Assembly: GCF_025426255.1 (NCBI RefSeq)
Contig: NZ_CP104861.1
Coordinates: 2,790,001-2,854,000, forward strand
DNA from: Pseudomonas fragi
Lineage (GTDB): Bacteria; Pseudomonadota; Gammaproteobacteria; Pseudomonadales; Pseudomonadaceae
Length of the DNA: 64,000 nucleotides
Direction: 5' to 3'
In this document: in pieces, positions 24,098-32,471 of the stretch
How positions within the stretch are numbered: position 1 is the stretch's first letter
How the letters are laid out: each line of letters begins with the position of its first letter
Program-made: the position numbers and the translations under genes
The notes under the pieces: generated by a model
Database searches by the model: none
Seen by the model: the letters and a program-made list of their open reading frames with translations, nothing else
Told to the model about the DNA's origin: nothing

Positions 24098-24883
24098 ATG
24101 CAACTCGATATTTTCCAGGTGGACGCTTTTTCCTCTGAGGTTTTCGGCGGCAACCCGGCTGCGATTTGCCCGCTGCAGGCCTGGTTGCCTGATGCGACGC
24201 TGCAACACATCGCAGCAGAGAACAACCTGTCCGAGACTGCGTATGTAGTGCGTAACGGTGAGGTGTTCGAGTTACGCTGGTTTACTCCCACGGTGGAAGT
24301 CGACTTGTGTGGTCACGCTACCCTGGCAGCAGCTTGGGTGCTGTTCGAACAGCTTGGTGAAAGCCGCGACATACTGCGTTTTTCCACTCGCAGCGGTGAA
24401 TTGCGTGTGCGGCGCGAAAACGGCTGCCTGGCGATGGACTTCCCTGCCAAGCAGCCTGAAGCCGTAGCTGTCCCGCCAGGCCTTTTGCAAGCCTTGGGCC
24501 TGGATCGGATCGATGCACTTTATCGCACAGATGATTACATCGTGGTGGTGGAGGATGCCGCCATCATCGCTGGCCTCAATCCCGACTTCGTTGCACTGGC
24601 CTCGTTCGACGTGCGTGGTGTCGCGGTTACCGCGCCGAGTCGTGACTTCGATTTTGTCTCTCGCTGGTTCGGACCTCGAGTGGGGGTAAATGAAGACCCG
24701 GTTACCGGCTCGGCCCACACTTCCCTCGCGCCGTACTGGGCCAAGCGTTTGGGCAAGCGTAGCCTGAGTGCCGAGCAAGGTGGGGCGCGCAAGGGCCAAC
24801 TGCACTGCGAAGTCTTGGACAATGACCGGGTCATTATCAGCGGCTACGGCTCGCTGTACCTGCGCGGCACCCTCTTCATCTGA
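24098..24883 (+). CDS. PhzF-family isomerase
   Basis: A 261-residue protein of the PhzF/DAP-epimerase fold. LDIFQVDAFSSEVFGGNPAAICPL, NNLSETAYVV with its catalytic-type Glu, the DLCGHATLAAAWVLFE motif and the C-terminal EDPVTGSAHTSLAPYWA are all diagnostic. Known members isomerise or epimerise small amino-acid-derived molecules; this one is not expected to make phenazine since no phz operon is present. ATG 24098 sits nine bases after AGGA; ATG 24089 would overlap the regulator stop but is too close to the ribosome site. It is co-transcribed with the DauR-like gene. Confidence 0.9.
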   Translation: MQLDIFQVDAFSSEVFGGNPAAICPLQAWLPDATLQHIAAENNLSETAYVVRNGEVFELRWFTPTVEVDLCGHATLAAAWVLFEQLGESRDILRFSTRSGELRVRRENGCLAMDFPAKQPEAVAVPPGLLQALGLDRIDALYRTDDYIVVVEDAAIIAGLNPDFVALASFDVRGVAVTAPSRDFDFVSRWFGPRVGVNEDPVTGSAHTSLAPYWAKRLGKRSLSAEQGGARKGQLHCEVLDNDRVIISGYGSLYLRGTLFI

Positions 24884-24916
24884 TATTCAAGAACTGCTTC
24901 GGGTTACGGCAATCCA

Positions 24917-25789
24917 TCAATTGCTGTTTTCCAGCCCCTTCAATATGTGTTGCAGGCGTACTTTCAGGCTTTCACTGCCACGCTGCATCGGTGCTCGCAA
25001 TTCGTCACAGATCAAGCCTTCAATGGCCAGGGCGGATTTCACCGGAGCAGGATTTGGCTCCATGAACAGGCTATGAATCAATGGCACTAGCTGGAAGAAG
25101 GTTGCGCGGCCAGCGGCTAGCTGGTTGTCGCGGATCTGTTGATACAGCGCCACGAAGAGCTCGGGATGAACATGTGCCGAGGCAGCAATTGCGCCCGTTG
25201 CTCCGAGGCACAATGCACTGAAAATCTGGTTGTCTTCGCCACACAGGACATCAACGTTGCCACTGCCCAGCAATGCCAGCGTGTTGGCCTGGTTGCCACC
25301 GCAATCCTTGACCGCAACGACCCGTTCATGGGCAACAACGTTTAGCAAAGTGGCTTGTTCGAAGACCACGCCGGTACGGTAAGGAATGTCATAGACAATG
25401 ATGGGAACGCTGGAGGCATCGGCGACCGTATTGAAAAAAGCTTCGAGCCCCGCCTGAGATGGGCGGATGTAATACGGTGGCGGAACCAGCAAACCGGCCA
25501 CAGGGCGCTTGAGAATTTCGCTCTGAAATTGCAGCAGCTCAGTCAAATTGTTGCCCGCCAGGCCCATGACAACCCTCTGCGCCGGCACCAGCTCCAGCAC
25601 CGCATCAAGCACCGCCAGTTGCTCATGCTTGCTCAGTGCTGCTGCTTCGGCCGTGGTGCCGCACACCACAATGCCGTCGATCCCACCTTCCAGCAGATGA
25701 CTGACCAGACGCTGCAACCCGACAAAGTCGATAGCACTATTGTGGAATGGTGTAACGAGTGGAACCCAGATGCCTTGAAACGATGACAT
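24917..25789 (-). CDS. DapA-family lyase/synthase (dihydrodipicolinate synthase-like)
   Basis: A 290-residue (beta/alpha)8 enzyme. GIWVPLVTPFHNSAIDFVGLQRLV opens the barrel, GTTAEAAALSKHEQ is the TxxE-type motif, YDIPYRTG carries the conserved tyrosine, and VAVKDCGG bears the Schiff-base lysine. The true biosynthetic dapA is normally elsewhere in Pseudomonas with nlpB-like neighbours, so this copy is more likely a catabolic aldolase or dehydratase of the superfamily. It is convergent with the PhzF gene; the two plus the DauR-like regulator suggest a small amino- or keto-acid pathway. The specific reaction cannot be assigned from sequence. Confidence 0.88.
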   Translation of the reverse strand: MSSFQGIWVPLVTPFHNSAIDFVGLQRLVSHLLEGGIDGIVVCGTTAEAAALSKHEQLAVLDAVLELVPAQRVVMGLAGNNLTELLQFQSEILKRPVAGLLVPPPYYIRPSQAGLEAFFNTVADASSVPIIVYDIPYRTGVVFEQATLLNVVAHERVVAVKDCGGNQANTLALLGSGNVDVLCGEDNQIFSALCLGATGAIAASAHVHPELFVALYQQIRDNQLAAGRATFFQLVPLIHSLFMEPNPAPVKSALAIEGLICDELRAPMQRGSESLKVRLQHILKGLENSN

Positions 25790-26157
25790 GTACCTTCTCC
25801 TTAGGGTAGACCGATTACGTCACCGTCAGAAGCGCAGAAAGGAGGTAAGCAAGGGAGGGAGTCCGTAGCGCTCATGTCCTGTCAGCCCATCTGACGGGAC
25901 AGCGCGCCCCGGTCAAATGAGCGACTGTTTCTTCGATTTGGAGGCGCAGCGGGCACGACCTGTCGCTTCAGCATTTAAGCCGACAGCACACAGCAACAGG
26001 TCAGTGATTAGCAACATCCGAGGTTCGCCTTGAATCAATTGCCTCTTTTTTTAAAGGCTTACAGCCCATATGTCAACCGGAGAAGTATTCCTGGGTTGTG
26101 AACGAGCGAGAGTTGGACGATTGAAGATCTCGAAACCCAATCAAGTTTTATGCGCCG
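25790..26157. other. Intergenic, no gene; one imperfect palindrome
   Basis: Upstream of the DapA-like gene lies GTCCTGTCAG-CCCAT-CTGACGGGAC (25876-25900), a 10-bp inverted repeat with one mismatch. It may be an operator for that gene. The remainder (25930-26150) shows no protein-like frame. Confidence 0.4.
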
Positions 26158-26185
26158 ATCAGAGCGGGCCTTGACCCGCTCTGAT
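26158..26185 (-). terminator. Strong hairpin after the small lipoprotein gene
   Basis: ATCAGAGCGGG, six bases, CCCGCTCTGAT: a perfect 11-bp stem 16 bp past the stop of the minus-strand lipoprotein gene. The T-tract is poor, but the stem is stable and well placed. Confidence 0.65.
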
Positions 26186-26201
26186 GGAAAACCAAAGAGA
26201 C

Positions 26202-26438
26202 TCAGTCGTCTCTATCGTCGCGATCGCGATTGTGGTCATAACGTCGATCATTATTGTCGCGACGATCGTACCTTTGATCATAACCACGACCGTCATTCCC
26301 CCGGTCGTATCCACGACCGGAATCATACCCCCGGTCACGATCTCGACCATGCCCGCCGCCCTCGTCCCAGATTGGCACGCAGCCTCCCAGCAGAAGAGAA
26401 CCTGTAAAGGCCAAGATCATTATGGCTGTGCGTTTCAT
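26202..26438 (-). CDS. Small lipoprotein with charged Arg-Asp-Tyr repeats
   Basis: A 78-residue product. The signal peptide (MKRTAIMILAFTGSLLLGGC) has a clear lipobox LLGGC with Cys20. Nearly all of the mature part is built from R, D, G, Y and N in repeats of the type RDRGYD/GRGYDRGND. Such low-complexity polyampholyte tails are probably disordered, and on an outer-membrane or periplasmic lipoprotein they may interact with polyanions or peptidoglycan; the function is unknown. It stands alone and is followed by a strong hairpin. The composition argues for a real gene despite its size, since the signal and lipobox are intact. Confidence 0.8.
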   Translation of the reverse strand: MKRTAIMILAFTGSLLLGGCVPIWDEGGGHGRDRDRGYDSGRGYDRGNDGRGYDQRYDRRDNNDRRYDHNRDRDDRDD

Positions 26439-26764
26439 GTGGGTGTCCTGAAAGTAATGGGCATAAATAAGACTGCAAAACCGTTAATTAATTCCGCGCA
26501 GAGGTGCGTTTTAGGGGCGTAAAAACTGATGTAAGCCGCTGGTTTCAGTAAACCATCATCGGCGTCGTTTTAGAGCCAAAATGTTCAACCTGCACGATCA
26601 AGTTCTCACTCGAGGCCAGTAGTACATAAATACAAATCTCCCAATCTATACGCCGATGGACTACAGGCGGATAGGAATCCGGCGATAGACGCTGGTTCGG
26701 ACAAATCTTCTTACTAAATGGCCGCCGTCAGGTCGGTCCATAAAAACAAGAAGAGGTGTCAGTC
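26439..26764. other. Intergenic between divergent lipoprotein and C-N hydrolase genes
   Basis: No credible gene. The AT-rich part around 26455-26530 fits a lipoprotein promoter. A stretch near 26655-26745 weakly recalls the degenerate repeat family (GGCGGATAGGAATCCGGCGA, then TGGCCGCCGTCAGGTCGG), but the match is too loose to call. Confidence 0.35.
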
Positions 26765-27658
26765 ATGAGCGAATCTATCGCTGTCAGTGCGGTACGCGTT
26801 GCGGTGGTGCAATTTGATCCGCAAACAGGAACTCACAACAGCCAGAACAACCTGCAAAACAGTCTGGATCTGGCTCTGCAAGCGTTCGAGAACGGAGCGA
26901 ATCTCATTGTGCTGCCGGAGCTGGCCAACACCGGATATGTGTTTAGCAGTCGCAAGGATGCCTTTAACCACGCAGAAACCATTCCTGATGGCCCAAGTGT
27001 TCAGGCCTGGACCCGTTTTGCCCAAGAGCATCAGGTGTATCTGGTTGCAGGCATGGTCGAGCAGGACGATATGCGTTTGTTTGACACGGCTGTATTGCTG
27101 GGGCCAGACGGGTTTATCGGCAAATACCGTAAAGCGCATCTATGGAACAAGGAAAAGCTCTGGTTCACCCCCGGCGATCTCGGGTTCCCGGTGTTTGAAA
27201 CCCCGATCGGGCGAATCGGCCTGCTGATTTGCTGGGACATCTGGTTTCCTGAAGTCCCCCGTCTGTTGTGCCAGCAAGGGGCTGACATCATTTGCAGCCT
27301 GAACAACTGGGTATGGACACCACCGCCACTGTTCGACGACTCCGGCAAGTGCATGGCCTCATACCTGACGATGACCGCCGCCCACGTCAACAACGTGTTT
27401 ATAGCTGCTGCCAATCGCATTGGTGAGGAGCCGGATGCACGTTATCTGGGTTGTTCGCTGATTGCCGGAACCAATGGCTGGCCCATCGGTGAAGTGGCGC
27501 CAGCTGACGAGCAAACCATTCTTTATGCCGACATCGATTTGTCGGCTGCTCGCAGCGCACCCGTATGGAACAACTTGAACGACCTGCTCCGTGACCGCCG
27601 CACGGATCTGTATGACGAAATGCTCGGCTATGACCATCACCTTCGCTTGCCTCGCTGA
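26765..27658 (+). CDS. Carbon-nitrogen hydrolase (nitrilase superfamily)
   Basis: A 297-residue enzyme with the Glu-Lys-Cys triad in context: Glu52 in VLPELANTGY, Lys123 in YRKAHLWNKE and Cys156 in LLICWDIWFPE. Members hydrolyse nitriles, aliphatic amides or N-carbamoyl compounds. The CWDIWFPE context is closer to the amidase/carbamoylase branches than to true nitrilases, but I do not assign a substrate. The start follows AGAGG at good spacing. Only 13 bp separate it from a polytopic membrane protein gene downstream, implying an operon in which that protein may import the substrate or export the product. Confidence 0.92.
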   Translation: MSESIAVSAVRVAVVQFDPQTGTHNSQNNLQNSLDLALQAFENGANLIVLPELANTGYVFSSRKDAFNHAETIPDGPSVQAWTRFAQEHQVYLVAGMVEQDDMRLFDTAVLLGPDGFIGKYRKAHLWNKEKLWFTPGDLGFPVFETPIGRIGLLICWDIWFPEVPRLLCQQGADIICSLNNWVWTPPPLFDDSGKCMASYLTMTAAHVNNVFIAAANRIGEEPDARYLGCSLIAGTNGWPIGEVAPADEQTILYADIDLSAARSAPVWNNLNDLLRDRRTDLYDEMLGYDHHLRLPR

Positions 27659-27671
27659 TCGGGTGGTCACC

Positions 27672-28868
27672 ATGGAATCCCTATCCGAAAGAAAAACCTC
27701 AGTGGCTGCGGTCAGACTTCTGATCCTGCTTTTTAGCGCCGTGGCGATTATTGGTGTAGTCACAGCTTGGGTGGCCGTGGACTACAACTCCACAGACCCA
27801 GCTTACTGGCCCGCCTACAGCGACATGATAACCAGCATGCCCTCTGCCCTGGCGTGGTTACGCTGGGTGTTGGGTGACATCAGCGAAGTAGCGTTCTACA
27901 AACATGAACTCTCCTCTCTGGGCTTGTTGCTTGGCGGTGCGCTGGGATACTGGGCCAGCCGCTACGCTCAGGCGTGGCAAGGGTTCAGCATCAGCTATGG
28001 CACGGGGCTGTGGCCCTGGCTGGTGACCAGTTCTCTGTTGGGCCTGTTGTTGAGCAATGCACTCTGGGGCTGGACCCTGACGGCTGGCACCTGGCAACCC
28101 ACCTTCGCCGCTTTCGTGTCATTGCCCGCGGCTATGGTGTTGCTCTTTGGAGGTGGCTGGAAAGTCACGATCAATGGGGCAATCCTCGGCGCCCTCCTCG
28201 TCACGCCATCCTGTCTGCTGATCGTTAACTTCGTGTGCCTGCCCTTGGGTTTGCCAGCGGTGATAGGCAATGTTCTGGGAATGGCATCGGGCAGCGTGGT
28301 GGCCTTTTTGCTGTGCCGGACTTGGCCAATACTGGTGACTGCCAAACACGGGCAAACAGCTACAAACCCGCCGCCAGTGTCAGTAAAAGCACCGAATTAT
28401 GGGGTGATCTGGACGTTGCGGCGCGTACTGGCTGACTTCTCGGAAGCTCCGTTCTACGGCAACGAATGGGCAAGCCTGGGCATGCTCGCCGGGGTATTAC
28501 TGGCCTGTGCGTTGAACCCGCTAAGCCCTGCTTATGGTTCTGGCCTGCTGTTACACATGGTCGCGGCGCAAGCATTGACCTCACTGGTGGGCGTCATTGT
28601 GTGGCGCCAGCAATGGCAGCAACGCGGTTGGTATCCCACTTATGTGCCACTGGTTTCAGTCGTGCCTGCTGCAGTGCTGACCTACGGCGGCAGCTTTACC
28701 GTCATCATCGCCAGTGCAGTGCTGGGCGCCTTGATCGCACCGCCACTGGCCTGTGCCATTGCTCAACGGTTGCCCAACTACCTGCATCCCTTTATTGGCA
28801 ATGTGTTGTCGATGGCGATCAGTACCTTGCTGATCCTGCCTGTAATCGGAGCTCTGGCCGTTGATTAG
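27672..28868 (+). CDS. Polytopic membrane protein with internal duplication, family unknown
   Basis: A 398-residue, very hydrophobic protein with about ten or more membrane segments. It has two homologous halves: LRWVLGDISEVAFYKHELSSLGLLLGG (starting near 64) matches LRRVLADFSEAPFYGNEWASLGMLAG (starting near 253). The pattern PAAMVLLFGGGWKVTINGAILGALL similarly matches PAAVLTYGGSFTVIIASAVLGALI, and IGNVLGMASG matches IGNVLSMAIS. Internal pseudo-symmetry of this kind is usual in transporters. I do not recognise the family. Its tight linkage to a nitrilase-type hydrolase suggests transport of that enzyme's substrate. ATG 27672 is used because it follows a GGGTGG sequence and gives a natural N-terminal membrane anchor. 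Confidence 0.85.
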   Translation: MESLSERKTSVAAVRLLILLFSAVAIIGVVTAWVAVDYNSTDPAYWPAYSDMITSMPSALAWLRWVLGDISEVAFYKHELSSLGLLLGGALGYWASRYAQAWQGFSISYGTGLWPWLVTSSLLGLLLSNALWGWTLTAGTWQPTFAAFVSLPAAMVLLFGGGWKVTINGAILGALLVTPSCLLIVNFVCLPLGLPAVIGNVLGMASGSVVAFLLCRTWPILVTAKHGQTATNPPPVSVKAPNYGVIWTLRRVLADFSEAPFYGNEWASLGMLAGVLLACALNPLSPAYGSGLLLHMVAAQALTSLVGVIVWRQQWQQRGWYPTYVPLVSVVPAAVLTYGGSFTVIIASAVLGALIAPPLACAIAQRLPNYLHPFIGNVLSMAISTLLILPVIGALAVD

Positions 28869-28993
28869 TTTTTAGAATGAAAGAATTGGACACGCTGGTC
28901 TGAAAAGACGAACCCTGCCAACTGGTAGTGGTCGGAAAGTCATGGCATCAAAAATGCCACCCGATTTCTGCAATCAGCATTGGAGATTTTGTT

Positions 28994-29329
28994 ATGGCGA
29001 CCCTGACAATCGAAGGTTGGTGTGAAAACAGTGGCGATCACAAACCTGCTGCAATAGGAGACATTCACTTTAACGTTGATGGCCCACTCCACTTGCGTCT
29101 GGAGCAAGCTGAAGAGCGTCTGCAGAAGACCCAGGAGCACGAAGCCATGGTCGATGTCGACATGAGCACCATGGACTTGATCATGCCTGAGGGGTACGGC
29201 CCCTTGTCCGACTGCCAGATGCGGGTCTACTTGCACCACGAACGCGGTCAGTTCCATTTGGTCGGGCATCGTGCGAGCGATGGCAACTTGATCTATTCCA
29301 ATGCGGTCTTGATTGATCAGTTGCTGTAA
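28994..29329 (+). CDS. Conserved hypothetical protein
   Basis: A 111-residue acidic, soluble protein without signal peptide or membrane segment. The start has TGGAG at good spacing. The sequence suggests an all-beta fold: LTIEGWCENSGDHKPAAIGDIHFNVDGPLHLRLEQAEERL, then a beta-rich C-terminal half with CQMRVYLHHERGQFHLVGH. I do not recognise the family. It sits alone between the hydrolase/membrane-protein operon and a REPIN; codon use matches the neighbours, so I consider it real. Confidence 0.7.
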   Translation: MATLTIEGWCENSGDHKPAAIGDIHFNVDGPLHLRLEQAEERLQKTQEHEAMVDVDMSTMDLIMPEGYGPLSDCQMRVYLHHERGQFHLVGHRASDGNLIYSNAVLIDQLL

Positions 29330-29351
29330 AAGCAGCCGTATGACCGCATAC

Positions 29352-29436
29352 GTGGGAGCGAGCCTGCTCGCGAAGGCCTCAAGAGCGTCGCGATCAGCCA
29401 GTAAATACGCGCTGTCGCGAGCAGGCTCGCTCCCAC
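29352..29436. repeat. REPIN (inverted REP pair)
   Basis: GTGGGAGCGAGCCTGCTCGCGA at the left and its inverse (TCGCGAGCAGGCTCGCTCCCAC) at the right end are separated by ~41 bp. This is the common REP family of fluorescens-group Pseudomonas; it sits between convergent genes and may serve as a transcription barrier. Confidence 0.9.
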
Positions 29437-29490
29437 TGCAATACCGCTCGTTTAAGCACTTGCAACAGCTGTGGCGCTCCTGATATCGCC

Positions 29491-30117
29491 TTACTTCTGA
29501 CTCAGGGCAGCTATCGATACGCCGGATGCGACGAAAGTCAGTCCTGCGCCTACATTCAGACCATTAACCAGTCGAGGCCGCGGGCGTAACCACTGGGTCA
29601 GGACTGTGGCAAATACGCCCATAAGCGAGAAGCCAATGGCCGTAAGCAATGCGAACCAGGCACCGTACACCAGCATTTGCGTGCTCACCGACCCGCGTAG
29701 CGGATCAACGAACTGAGGGATAAATGCCAGTACAAACAACCCCGGCTTCGGGTTGAGCGCCGCCGAGAGAAAACCGGTGAAAAATATACTGGTCAGTGGT
29801 TGTTTGGCCGCAGGTTGGAAACTGATAAGGCTACGTGAGCGCAGTACCTTGATGCCAAGCCAGAGCAGATAACCGGCGCCAATCAGCTTGACGATCCAGA
29901 ACGCCACAACGGACGTTTGCATAAGCAGCGTCAGCCCCAACGAAGCGGTCGCCACATGGAACAGAATACCTGCGCCAGATGCCATTCCTGACACCAGCGC
30001 CGCTAGCCTGCCTTGGCTCAGACCGCGGCCTACAGCGAGCAGATTGTCCGGCCCTGGAGCAATCACCAAGAGCAAACAGGCTGCGGAGTAAGCAAGCCAG
30101 ATATCGATTGGAAACAC
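29491..30117 (-). CDS. LysE-family exporter
   Basis: A 208-residue LysE/RhtB exporter with six hydrophobic segments. The signature CLLLVIAPGPDNLLAVGRGLSQGR is at the N-terminus; AGYLLWLGIKVLRSRSL and GFLSAALNPKPGLFVLAFIPQF follow. It probably exports an amino acid or related metabolite. The start is a GTG at 30117 with GGGAG upstream. A LysR-family gene lies 78 bp upstream on the same strand rather than divergently, so the two may be co-transcribed. It is only distantly related to the exporter at 9720-10337. Confidence 0.9.
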   Translation of the reverse strand: MFPIDIWLAYSAACLLLVIAPGPDNLLAVGRGLSQGRLAALVSGMASGAGILFHVATASLGLTLLMQTSVVAFWIVKLIGAGYLLWLGIKVLRSRSLISFQPAAKQPLTSIFFTGFLSAALNPKPGLFVLAFIPQFVDPLRGSVSTQMLVYGAWFALLTAIGFSLMGVFATVLTQWLRPRPRLVNGLNVGAGLTFVASGVSIAALSQK

Positions 30118-30195
30118 GCTATTACTCCCGAAGTGTCATTGAGCCATCCATTTTTTAAGCAATATAAATACTGCCTTGCCCACCTGTAAACTGGC

Positions 30196-31110
30196 TTATG
30201 CGCCTATTACGGGGAGTTCCTCCAGGTCGCAACTCTCGTCAGTTTGCAGGCAGAGGGCCTCTTGCAGCACCTGCTCCAGGATGGCAAAAAAACATTTTAT
30301 ATGGGCCTGCTTCAATGCCTGAGGCCGGGTCACCAAATAAACTTCCAGGTCCGGAAGTTCAATTTCGTGGAACAATTCGACCAGGTCCTTCGCCAGAAGA
30401 CGAGGCAATACACCCACCCCCAAACCCCGTTTCACTGATTCGAGCTGCACGGCGAACGAGTTCACGCTCAATTGCGTACGGTCAAGACCGGCGGCCTTTG
30501 CGGCACGCATTTGCGGCAACATGTCGAGCGGAGGCAGCAAGGCTACATTGACTGCTGTGGCCACAGTTACCCCTGGAAATCGCCTCAGGTAACCGGCATC
30601 AGCGAATACACCGTAGGTGAACCTACCAATGGGTCGATAAATCAACGAGGGTTCGCCCAGATGCATGGTGCGCACCGCTATATCGGCCACACCGCGGACG
30701 ATTTTCTGAAAGTCGGCGGTGACCAGCAGCTCCACCGAGCAGCGCGGGTGCAGAGCAGTGAAGCGACTCACAGCCTCCAGTACCCCGGAAGTAAACCCCT
30801 CCCCGGCACTGACCAGCACATTGCCCGACAGCTCGGTGTGCAAGCCAGTCATGTCAGCCGCGGTTTGACGCCTGAGGCCCGCTTCAGCAGCCATCGCAAC
30901 GTCCACAAGGGATTGGCCCCGTGAAGTCAACCGGCATCCTTCAACGCCGCGCTCGACCAGTGGCTCGCCCAGCGCTACCTCCAGTTGAGTCAGCCTGCGG
31001 GATACCGTAGACGCCGCAATGCCCAGTAACTGCCCGGCCTGAAGAAAGCTGCCACGCCGCGAGACCGCCAGCAGCAGTCGTAGATCGTCCCAATTTGCTT
31101 GCAACGCCAT
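30196..31110 (-). CDS. LysR-family transcriptional regulator
   Basis: A 304-residue LTTR. WDDLRLLLAVSRRGSFLQAGQLLGIAASTVSRRLTQLEVALG is the HTH, and the effector domain runs to a distinctive C-terminus VTRPQALKQAHIKCFF. The last third is closely matched by the gene remnant at 3660-3929. The style (TVSRRLTQLE, GVEGCRL) is that of LTTR subgroups resembling DmlR. It diverges from an SDR reductase gene 116 bp away and precedes the LysE gene on its own strand, so either may be its target. No defects are visible. Confidence 0.92.
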   Translation of the reverse strand: MALQANWDDLRLLLAVSRRGSFLQAGQLLGIAASTVSRRLTQLEVALGEPLVERGVEGCRLTSRGQSLVDVAMAAEAGLRRQTAADMTGLHTELSGNVLVSAGEGFTSGVLEAVSRFTALHPRCSVELLVTADFQKIVRGVADIAVRTMHLGEPSLIYRPIGRFTYGVFADAGYLRRFPGVTVATAVNVALLPPLDMLPQMRAAKAAGLDRTQLSVNSFAVQLESVKRGLGVGVLPRLLAKDLVELFHEIELPDLEVYLVTRPQALKQAHIKCFFAILEQVLQEALCLQTDESCDLEELPVIGA

Positions 31111-31226
31111 GCGTCATATCCTCCCTGGTCTGCATATGTGCAAAACCATTATGCAGTAGTCGCTATTTTTCAGAAGCGCTCTGAACGGTATATCTAACGA
31201 CCTTCGAAACCACTGGAATGGATTGT

Positions 31227-32330
31227 ATGACAACCGCCCCCAAGGACTATGTGCAACACGCCGCGTGCAACGTATTCGTGACTGGCGCGACCGGCTTGCT
31301 GGGCAATAACCTGGTGCGGGAATTGCTCGCTCGTGGCTATAGCGTCAAAGCCCTGGTCCGCTCCAGAGCCAAGGGTGAACAGCAGTTCAACGACCTGCCG
31401 GATGTGCAACTGGTCATTGGCGATATGGCCGATGTCGGTGCATTTGCAGCATCACTGCAAGGCTGCGATACGGTGTTTCACACGGCGGCGTTTTTTCGCG
31501 ATAACTACAAGGGCGGCAGTCACTGGAAGGACCTCGAAAAGATCAATGTCGCCGGTACTCGAGACCTGATTGAGCACGCCTACCGTGCAGGCATACGGCG
31601 GTTTGTTCATACATCATCGATTGCGGTGCTCAACGGCGAACCTGGCTCGTCCATCGATGAGACATGCCTGCGGGCCGAGGCCGACGCCGATGACTACTAC
31701 CGCAGCAAGATTCTCGCCGACCAGGTGGTGCTGTCGTTCCTCGAAGACCATCCCCAGATGCATGCCTGCATGGTCCTGCCCGGCTGGATGTGGGGGCCTG
31801 GCGATATTGGCCCAACGTCCTCGGGACAGTTGGTCAACGATGTGGTGAACGGCAAGTTGCCCGGGCTGGTGCCCGGCAGTTTCTCTGTGGTGGATGCCCG
31901 TGATGTGGCAGTAGCGCTGATCGCTGCCGCAAGGCATGGACGCCGAGGCGAGCGCTATCTCGCGGCGGGCCGGCATATGACGATGCGTCAGTTGATACCT
32001 GTTCTGGGACGTATTGCAGGGGTCAAGACACCCACACGCCAACTGCCTTTGCCCTTTCTGTACACGCTGGCGGCGGTGCAGGAGATCTATGCGCGCCTGA
32101 CCGGCAAGCCCATTCTGTTGAGCATGGCAACCCTGCGTTTGATGGTACGAGAGGAGCACCGTACCCATTTCAATCAGCAAAAAAGTGCACAAGAACTTGG
32201 CCTGAGTTTCCGGGCGCTGGATCTGACCATCATGGACACCGTGGCCTGGTACCGTGATCACGGCTGGTTTGAAGGCCTCAGGGCGCCTACCTCAAAGAGA
32301 AAAGCCTCATCCGTCACCGCCGACAACTAA
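31227..32330 (+). CDS. NAD(P)-dependent epimerase/dehydratase, extended SDR
   Basis: A 367-residue Rossmann-fold enzyme. The nucleotide-binding motif VFVTGATGLLGNNLVRELLARGY is at about 17-39. The active site is HTSSIAVLNG with its serine and YYRSKILADQVVL with the YxxxK pair. It resembles dihydroflavonol-4-reductase-like/HpnA-like SDRs, which reduce carbonyl groups of varied substrates. Two ATGs, 31218 and 31227, are close; I take 31227 on ribosome-site spacing, with low certainty. It is divergent from the LysR gene, its probable regulator. No hopanoid genes are nearby, so an HpnA role is not supported. Confidence 0.88.
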   Translation: MTTAPKDYVQHAACNVFVTGATGLLGNNLVRELLARGYSVKALVRSRAKGEQQFNDLPDVQLVIGDMADVGAFAASLQGCDTVFHTAAFFRDNYKGGSHWKDLEKINVAGTRDLIEHAYRAGIRRFVHTSSIAVLNGEPGSSIDETCLRAEADADDYYRSKILADQVVLSFLEDHPQMHACMVLPGWMWGPGDIGPTSSGQLVNDVVNGKLPGLVPGSFSVVDARDVAVALIAAARHGRRGERYLAAGRHMTMRQLIPVLGRIAGVKTPTRQLPLPFLYTLAAVQEIYARLTGKPILLSMATLRLMVREEHRTHFNQQKSAQELGLSFRALDLTIMDTVAWYRDHGWFEGLRAPTSKRKASSVTADN

Positions 32331-32471
32331 CGGTCAAACACGGGATTATTAGCTAACCCCAAAGCCGATAGTCTGGGGGCTATTGGCAGTTCTGCGTCGA
32401 CACTTGGATGTATTATCAAAACCGCATTTCTTGTATATCCACTGCACTTGGCACAAGGACGTCAATACACT

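Noticed and set aside
26655..26745. Possible sixth copy of the degenerate repeat before the C-N hydrolase gene
   Set aside because: Only scattered similarity to the core; not countable by eye.
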